34,498 nt of DNA from NCBI GenBank assembly GCA_018399535.1, contig JAGYOR010000007.1, forward strand, positions 1-34,498, given 5' to 3'. Source of the stretch: Deltaproteobacteria bacterium. GTDB taxonomy: Bacteria > Desulfobacterota > Syntrophia > Syntrophales > UBA2210. Below the pieces are notes generated by a model that saw only the letters and a list, made by a program, of their open reading frames with translations, searched no databases and was not told where the DNA came from. Below, one piece after another: positions 28,789 through 34,498 of the stretch (position 1 is its first letter; each line of letters begins with the position of its first letter). Both the position numbers and the translations under genes were made by a program.

Positions 28789-29856
28789 TCAGAGCGGACC
28801 CCGTTTCGCGCCGTGAACAACGAGCGAAATATCGATCAAGCGGGATATAATGTCCGAGGGGAACAGGCCCGCTTCCGCGGCCTGTTCAAAAAAAAATGAC
28901 GAAGGCGCCATGCCCGAAGAAGAATTGGGGTCGGTGATCACCACCTCGCCGCTGTCAAGGTAAAATCCGTCGATCCGGGCATAACATCGGAAGCCCAGTG
29001 AACGGTAGGCCCGCACCACTTCCTTTTTTATAATTTCCACCGCCCTGCCTGGTATGGACTTGGGTGGCGTAAATTTGCGGCACATTCCGGGCATGTATTT
29101 GTCGTCATACGTAAAAAAAGCGCTCCGGGGCTGAATTTCCGTCACCGCCAGTGGACGGGGACCGTCATCCTCGTCGATCACGATGGAAGAAAACTCGGCG
29201 CCCTCGAGATACTCCTCGACAAGCACGGTTCTGTCCCACGTGAAAGCGCTTTCGATACCGTCGGCCAGGGACTCCGGATCCCGCACGATGGTAACGCCGA
29301 CACTGGACCCTTCCCGAAGGGGCTTCGTCACCAGCGGGAACCCGAAAGAATCGGCCAGTTTCTTCTCCGTCTGCCGACGGTCGCGCGACCATTCCTCTTC
29401 GCTCACGGTCATACTCCGGGGCACGCGGATACCCGATTCACGAAGCAGCCTCTGCTGAACATGCTTGTCCATCCCCAGTGCGGACGCGAGTACTCCCGAT
29501 CCCGTATAGGGAATTCGGAGAATTTCCAGCAGTCCCTGAATGCAACCGTCATCGCCGTACTTTCCGTGCAGTGCTATAAAGACTACATCGATCCTGTCGC
29601 GCAGGTCCTCGAAGGCGATCCGCTCCGCCTCTCCCCGGAGGCGCTCAATGATATCAACGGTGGTATTCTGGGATACGAGTTTCCAGGGCAGTATCCAGAG
29701 CCCGGCCTCGGCGTCCATGAAGACCGGCAACGGGTCGAAACGGTCGCGGTCCAGGTTGTCGTATACATTGCGTCCGCTGTTGAGCGACACTTCCTTCTCC
29801 GAGGACATTCCGCCGAACAGCACCCCTACTTTTATTTTTTCTGTCATGGCTTCCAT
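28789..29856 (-). CDS. D-alanine--D-alanine ligase family protein (paralog B, next to alr)
   Basis: FGGMSSEKEVSLNSGRNVY, ALHGKYGDDGCIQGLLEILRIPYTGSGVLASALGMDKHV, KPLREGSSVGV, YARIDGFYLDSGEVVITDPNSSSGM. Confidence 0.9.
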   Translation of the reverse strand: MEAMTEKIKVGVLFGGMSSEKEVSLNSGRNVYDNLDRDRFDPLPVFMDAEAGLWILPWKLVSQNTTVDIIERLRGEAERIAFEDLRDRIDVVFIALHGKYGDDGCIQGLLEILRIPYTGSGVLASALGMDKHVQQRLLRESGIRVPRSMTVSEEEWSRDRRQTEKKLADSFGFPLVTKPLREGSSVGVTIVRDPESLADGIESAFTWDRTVLVEEYLEGAEFSSIVIDEDDGPRPLAVTEIQPRSAFFTYDDKYMPGMCRKFTPPKSIPGRAVEIIKKEVVRAYRSLGFRCYARIDGFYLDSGEVVITDPNSSSGMAPSSFFFEQAAEAGLFPSDIISRLIDISLVVHGAKRGPL

Positions 29857-29906
29857 ACGGCAATTCTGAAATACCGGGCGGCTTCGTCTTTATCGCGAAT
29901 GACCGG

Positions 29907-31862
29907 TTACAAATCCCAGGAAAAAGTCACCCCGCTGTTGGGAAAGATCCAGTCCCGGGTTCCCAGTCGAAGGGTAACCGCTCTTCCCCGATCAACGGTT
30001 ACCTCGGGGGTATGATGTTTGCCGGCGAAAAAGCTGGTCTCGCGGACATTGCGGATTCCCGTACCGGCATAGTCGAAGCATATCTCGAGTCCCCTGGTCG
30101 GATAAACCAGGTACACGGAGAACGTCCTGCTCGTCTTGAGTTTCTTGGTGACGATTTCAATTTCAACCTTTACGTCCCGATTCAATTTGTCCCGAAGTTC
30201 ATCCCCGCCGCACCATACCTCGAGCCCGCGGTCGGTGACCTCCCGGCGCCTGACGGCCGCGTCTCGGCCGTCGATGCGGACACTGTCGACCATGAAATCT
30301 TGTTCGGGAACTTCCCCCGGCGGTGACGGCAGGAGCCAGCGGTATTCGCATCGTTCCTCGTCGAAAAGCGACGAAAGCTGCTCGTTGTTAAGCGCGCAAC
30401 CGATGAGAAAGTGCTGATGGCGCAGTGTTTTCATATATTCCACGTGCGTCGTGACACTGAAATAATCCCGCGCTTCCTTTTCGTCAGCGACCTTGTCCCT
30501 GTCGGCCTCGCGCACGCGAACCCGGTATTTGAATCCCGTTCGGAGCTCCAGCGGTCGGTTTTCTTTACCAAAGAGCGTCTCGAACATTTCATAAAAAATC
30601 GCGTCGCCCATCTCGGCGTCGGAAGCGCGGGCCCGGAAGCAGCTTCGTATAATATTGTCGATGCGGGCGAGGGAACGCTCCTCATCGGGAAGAAATACAC
30701 GACGCAGCCGGGGCTCGACCGAATCGGTCTCGCCCCGGTTGAGAAAAACGCGGGGCGCGCGTTTGCCCAGGGCACACGCAACCTCGTAGCTGATCGTCCC
30801 CGACTTTCGCGCTATCTCGTCGGCGGTTATGACGTCGTCACCCTGCTTTCCCATGAGCACCACCTCGTCTCCCGTCGCGCAGCCGGGCACGTCGGTGACG
30901 TCGAGATTACACATGTCCATCGATACGCGGCCCACGACGGGAACGCGGCGACCCCGCACGAGCGCCTCTCCCCTGTTGGACAGGACGAATCCGTAACCGT
31001 CGCCGTACCCGACCGGAATGGTCGCGATCCTGGCGGGTCCGCCCGTCCGATAGGTCCTTCCATACCCGACGCTGTAGCCTGCAGGAACATCCTTCAACAG
31101 GACGATCGTGGTTTTGAAGGTCATAACAGGGGCGAGATCTACCGTTGATTTCCTTTCCGGTCCGGGATAAATGCCGTACGTCATGATGCCGGGACGAATC
31201 AGGTCAAGGTGAAACTCCGGAAAGTTGATGACCCCGCCGCTGTTTGCCAGGTGCTTCACGGGAACAGTGATTCCTTTCCGCTCCAGGGTTGAAAGCAGCC
31301 CTTGGAAAAGACGCCCCTGTTGATAATTATATTCGTCGCCGGCAGACTCGCTGAGGGAGAGATGCGAGAAAATACCTTCGATACTTATATGTTCGAGTCC
31401 CTGAATCTCTTCGATGACGGAAACCGCGTCATCATACAGGACACCGCCACGGCCCATGCCCGTATCGATCTCCACGTGCACGTCCATTGACGTGCCGCGG
31501 CCGGCGAGACGGCGGGAAAGTTCCCGGGCGAAAACCGGATCGGAAACACAGGGCACCAGGGAATACTTGATGATATCGTCGATCTCGGCCGTTGTGGAAG
31601 GACTGAGAATAATTATCGGCGCTTCGATGCCGCTTACCCGCAGCTGGACGCCCTCGTCGGCATTGGCCACTCCGAGGCATGACACGCCGTTTTTCAGTGC
31701 CGCCCGGGATATTTCAATGGCGCCGTGCCCGTAAGCGTCCGCCTTGACCACCTGCATGACGCGGACATCGCTCCCCACCAGTCGGCGGATCACGTTCCAG
31801 TTATGCCTGAAGTTGTCCAAGTCGATCTCGACCCAGTTTCTGTAAGCCGGTGTATTCGACAT
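29907..31862 (-). CDS. alr: Alanine racemase with ~270-aa C-terminal extension
   Basis: VEIDLDNFRHNW, VVKADAYGHGA (PLP Lys), IDTGMGRGG, SVGYGRTY, GRVSMDMCNLDVT (catalytic Tyr region replaced in context by MDMCNLD), YEVACALGKRAPRV; one continuous 651-aa frame, canonical Alr ends near residue 375. Confidence 0.93.
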   Translation of the reverse strand: MSNTPAYRNWVEIDLDNFRHNWNVIRRLVGSDVRVMQVVKADAYGHGAIEISRAALKNGVSCLGVANADEGVQLRVSGIEAPIIILSPSTTAEIDDIIKYSLVPCVSDPVFARELSRRLAGRGTSMDVHVEIDTGMGRGGVLYDDAVSVIEEIQGLEHISIEGIFSHLSLSESAGDEYNYQQGRLFQGLLSTLERKGITVPVKHLANSGGVINFPEFHLDLIRPGIMTYGIYPGPERKSTVDLAPVMTFKTTIVLLKDVPAGYSVGYGRTYRTGGPARIATIPVGYGDGYGFVLSNRGEALVRGRRVPVVGRVSMDMCNLDVTDVPGCATGDEVVLMGKQGDDVITADEIARKSGTISYEVACALGKRAPRVFLNRGETDSVEPRLRRVFLPDEERSLARIDNIIRSCFRARASDAEMGDAIFYEMFETLFGKENRPLELRTGFKYRVRVREADRDKVADEKEARDYFSVTTHVEYMKTLRHQHFLIGCALNNEQLSSLFDEERCEYRWLLPSPPGEVPEQDFMVDSVRIDGRDAAVRRREVTDRGLEVWCGGDELRDKLNRDVKVEIEIVTKKLKTSRTFSVYLVYPTRGLEICFDYAGTGIRNVRETSFFAGKHHTPEVTVDRGRAVTLRLGTRDWIFPNSGVTFSWDL

Positions 31863-31963
31863 ATTGATCCTGCGTCCCGCAGCCTCGGGAGCCGTAACCC
31901 CGCCTGCAGGAAAAAATAATGTTAGCGGTCGTTTTTACCAGAGGGAACGAAAAAAGAACAGCC

Positions 31964-34210
31964 TCATTTCCTGGTCATTCTGAAAACACCATCCCACCCG
32001 GGTTCGGGAGGATTGTTCCGCAGCGCTTCGCAACGTTCGATATAGACGGCGGCCGGGCGGTCGTCGGGTCGCATGTCGAGTACCTTTTTAAAACGGGCGA
32101 CGGCATCGTCCCATTGACACCGGCGGTAGTAGTCGAGACCTTCCTCGAAAACAGGCACGTGTGAAAAATCACCTTCCTCGCCGCGGAACCCCATCAGTTC
32201 GTAGATCCTGACCGGCAAGTTCTTACCCTTAACCTGCACCTGGTCCAGCTCGCGGCACAACACCACGTCTTTCACCTGCTCATAGGTGAATTCGCTGATG
32301 ACAATATTGGTCCCGTACTCCTTGTTGATGCCTTCCAGTCTCGAGCCCAGGTTCACGTTGTCGCCCATAACCGTGTAATCGAAACGCATTTCCGAACCCA
32401 TGTTGCCCACCACCATGTCGCCGGTGTTGATCCCGATGCCGATATCCAGGACGGGCCGTCCCTCGGCGGTCCACTTGCTCTGAAGTTTCCTCAGCTCGCT
32501 CATCATGTCCAGAGCGGTCCGGCAGGCCCTGAACGCGTGATCCGGCTGGTCCAGGGGCGCCCCGAACACGGCCATGATGGCGTCGCCCATGTACTTGTCG
32601 AGCAGACCTTCATGCTCAAAAACCTTGTCGGTCATGGCCGTCAGATATTCGTTCAGCAGATAGACCAGTTCCTCCGGCGTGAGCGATTCGGAAATAGTTG
32701 TGAAACCTCGAATGTCGGAGAAGAGAACCGACAGATCCTTCTTGTCGCCTCCAAGCTTGAGTTTCGACGGATCTTTCAGCATCTCGTTGATGACCGACGC
32801 CGTCAGGTAATACTGGAAAGCGCCCTTGATCTTCTTTTTCTCGCGTTCTTCGGTAATGTACTTATAAAGCGTTATACCGATGTACACCAGGAGAACGGTG
32901 ATTACGGGATACACCATGTTCAGCCATAAGCTGTAATTCGTAAAAATAAACCGGTTGAACAGCACGTAAACGACGACAAGTACAAAAGTAATGACAAGAC
33001 CCGCCGCCGCGCGCACTTTCGAGAGCAGGGGAACCATGAGGAGACCCAGCAGGACGATGGTCAGAAGGTCGGCCAGGAACGCCCAGGACGGCCGCTGAAC
33101 GAAATCCTCGTGAAGAATATTATCGATGACGGTGGCATGAATCTCGATACCGGGATAAACGGTACTGAACGGCGTGACGCGCAAGTCGTAAATGCCCGTT
33201 GCCGTCGCTCCCATCAACACGATTTTGTCCTTGAACGTCTCCGGAGGCAGCCTGTCGTTGACGATGTCGGAGGCTGAATAGTGTGGAAACGTCCCACCCG
33301 GTCCACGGTAATTGAGCAACATTCGGCCATGCCTGTCCACGGGAACCCGTGTCTCACCAAAAACGACCTCTTCCACGCCCCCTTCGGAAACGAGCATGCC
33401 GAGAAGCGGCCAGTCACGGTACACGCACAGCGTCGCCAGAGAGAGCGAGGGGTATATTTTGCCGTTAAACCCGATAGCCAGCGGCGACCACCGGTTTGTT
33501 CCGTCAACATCGGGAAACGCGTTAAAATAACCGGAATTTTCAGCCACCTCGGAAAGCATGTCAATGTTGGTCGCAGCCGCCAGCGCGGTGACAATCGGAG
33601 CATACGCACCTTCACTCGTGGCCCGTATCGCCTGGTAGTGAGACCCCTCCAGGTTCCGCGCGGTTCTTTCCACCGCCTGTTCATCGAGATGAGCCGTTTC
33701 GCGTTCGCTGGTATAAAAAAAGTAGCCCAGTGTCACCTTCCCCGCATCCTCGATAGCCCGGGCAAGCGCGACATCCGTGTCCGCTTCTTCCATTCGCCGT
33801 TCCACCAGCTCCTGTATACGGGCATCATCCAGGCCCATGTGCTGAAATTCCCGATTCAGTTCTTCCAGGATACCCCTGCTGGCGTGCTCGTCCGGCTCCG
33901 CGAAAACAATATCAAATCCGATCGCCTTCACGCCGTATTCATCAAGTTTATTCACGATATCGGCGATCACCGTCCTTTTCCATGGCCAGCGCCCCAGCTC
34001 GGAGAGGCTCTTTTCATCGATGGCCACGATCAGCGTCTCGGGACCGGGCTCCACCACACCACGCGAAATAAAACGGAGATCAAGGGCTTTCAGCTCCATG
34101 AAGCTCAGAAAGGGAACTTTCAGATACGACGAGAAGACCATCACGACGACAACCAGGAAGGCAATCTTGAAGGGCGAAACGGTAAAAAGCCGCCGTATCG
34201 TGTTTTTCAT
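31964..34210 (-). CDS. CHASE2 sensor domain adenylate/guanylate cyclase
   Basis: N-terminal TM, CHASE2-like (DLRFISRGVVEPGPETLIVAIDEKSLSELGRWPWKR...), TM cluster, cyclase domain DLSVLFSDIRGFTTISESLTPEELVYLLNEYLTAMTDKVFEHEGLLDKYMGDAIMAVFGAP. Confidence 0.96.
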   Translation of the reverse strand: MKNTIRRLFTVSPFKIAFLVVVVMVFSSYLKVPFLSFMELKALDLRFISRGVVEPGPETLIVAIDEKSLSELGRWPWKRTVIADIVNKLDEYGVKAIGFDIVFAEPDEHASRGILEELNREFQHMGLDDARIQELVERRMEEADTDVALARAIEDAGKVTLGYFFYTSERETAHLDEQAVERTARNLEGSHYQAIRATSEGAYAPIVTALAAATNIDMLSEVAENSGYFNAFPDVDGTNRWSPLAIGFNGKIYPSLSLATLCVYRDWPLLGMLVSEGGVEEVVFGETRVPVDRHGRMLLNYRGPGGTFPHYSASDIVNDRLPPETFKDKIVLMGATATGIYDLRVTPFSTVYPGIEIHATVIDNILHEDFVQRPSWAFLADLLTIVLLGLLMVPLLSKVRAAAGLVITFVLVVVYVLFNRFIFTNYSLWLNMVYPVITVLLVYIGITLYKYITEEREKKKIKGAFQYYLTASVINEMLKDPSKLKLGGDKKDLSVLFSDIRGFTTISESLTPEELVYLLNEYLTAMTDKVFEHEGLLDKYMGDAIMAVFGAPLDQPDHAFRACRTALDMMSELRKLQSKWTAEGRPVLDIGIGINTGDMVVGNMGSEMRFDYTVMGDNVNLGSRLEGINKEYGTNIVISEFTYEQVKDVVLCRELDQVQVKGKNLPVRIYELMGFRGEEGDFSHVPVFEEGLDYYRRCQWDDAVARFKKVLDMRPDDRPAAVYIERCEALRNNPPEPGWDGVFRMTRK

Positions 34211-34309
34211 GCGCGCCGTCCTCTTCGAAAGATACGTGATAGTACCAGAGCATCAGTCAAAGTCAAGAGAAAGCAAAGAGATAGAACCCCCGGCGCCGGT
34301 TGATTGGAC

Positions 34310-34338
34310 TTGACAACGGAACTTCTCTGCGATAAAGA
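34310..34338 (+). promoter_or_regulatory. Candidate promoter of tRNA-Thr
   Basis: TTGACA at 34310-34315; weak -10 (TAAAGA at 34333-34338, 17-nt spacer). Confidence 0.4.
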
Positions 34339-34358
34339 CCCTCTCACATTAAAGAGAA

Positions 34359-34434
<76 letters not shown>

Positions 34435-34442
34435 GAAATAAC

Positions 34443-34486
34443 AAGGCCTTACGTCACTTCTGGATGTAAGGCCTTTTCAATTTTTT
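34443..34486 (+). terminator. Rho-independent terminator after tRNA-Thr
   Basis: Perfect 10-bp stem AAGGCCTTAC (34443-34452) / GTAAGGCCTT (34466-34475), then TTCAATTTTTT. Confidence 0.88.
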
Positions 34487-34498
34487 CTCCTGTGTAAC

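Noticed and set aside
27571-31862. Van-type glycopeptide resistance cluster (racemase plus altered ligases)
   Set aside because: No VanH dehydrogenase, VanX/VanY peptidase or VanRS in the window, and the racemase lacks the VanT membrane domain; only altered ligase motifs are supported.
34290-34299. Perfect palindrome CCGGCGCCGG upstream of tRNA-Thr
   Set aside because: Short palindrome in GC-rich DNA with similar GGCGCC sequences elsewhere in the window; no evidence of a regulator site.
33281-34303. 340-aa plus-strand ORF antisense to the CHASE2 cyclase
   Set aside because: Antisense to the CHASE2 region and basic/His-rich; no support as a gene.

Overview
The window is a compact chromosomal segment, probably from a Desulfobacterota/Syntrophales-type Gram-negative bacterium (inferred from gene content). 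In order it holds: a minus-strand yggS(partial)-maf-yjbQ block; a plus-strand housekeeping run (prepilin peptidase, argS, SPOR protein, ffh, rpsP, khpA, rimM, trmD, RNA methyltransferase, rplS, rnhB, yraN, rsmI, ctpA, divergent polysaccharide deacetylase, TPR protein, lipoprotein); a convergent tolQ-tolR-tolA-like-tolB-pal-ybgF cluster; a stand-alone peptide-type ABC substrate-binding lipoprotein; and a minus-strand envelope block. The envelope block contains FmdB, a HELIH metallopeptidase-like protein, MlaD/MCE, MlaF, MlaE, two tandem D-Ala-D-Ala-ligase-family ATP-grasp proteins, an alanine racemase with a ~270-aa C-terminal extension, and a CHASE2 adenylate/guanylate cyclase. A tRNA-Thr(CGT) with a strong terminator closes the window. 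No CRISPR, transposon or phage genes were seen. The most interesting part is about 23.7-31.9 kb. There, an MCE protein carries three 34-aa repeats and a putative C-terminal beta-barrel, suggesting a transenvelope lipid bridge without MlaC. Two adjacent Ddl paralogs show different substitutions at catalytic motifs, beside an extended alanine racemase. All calls come from reading the sequence and ORF translations; no searches were run.
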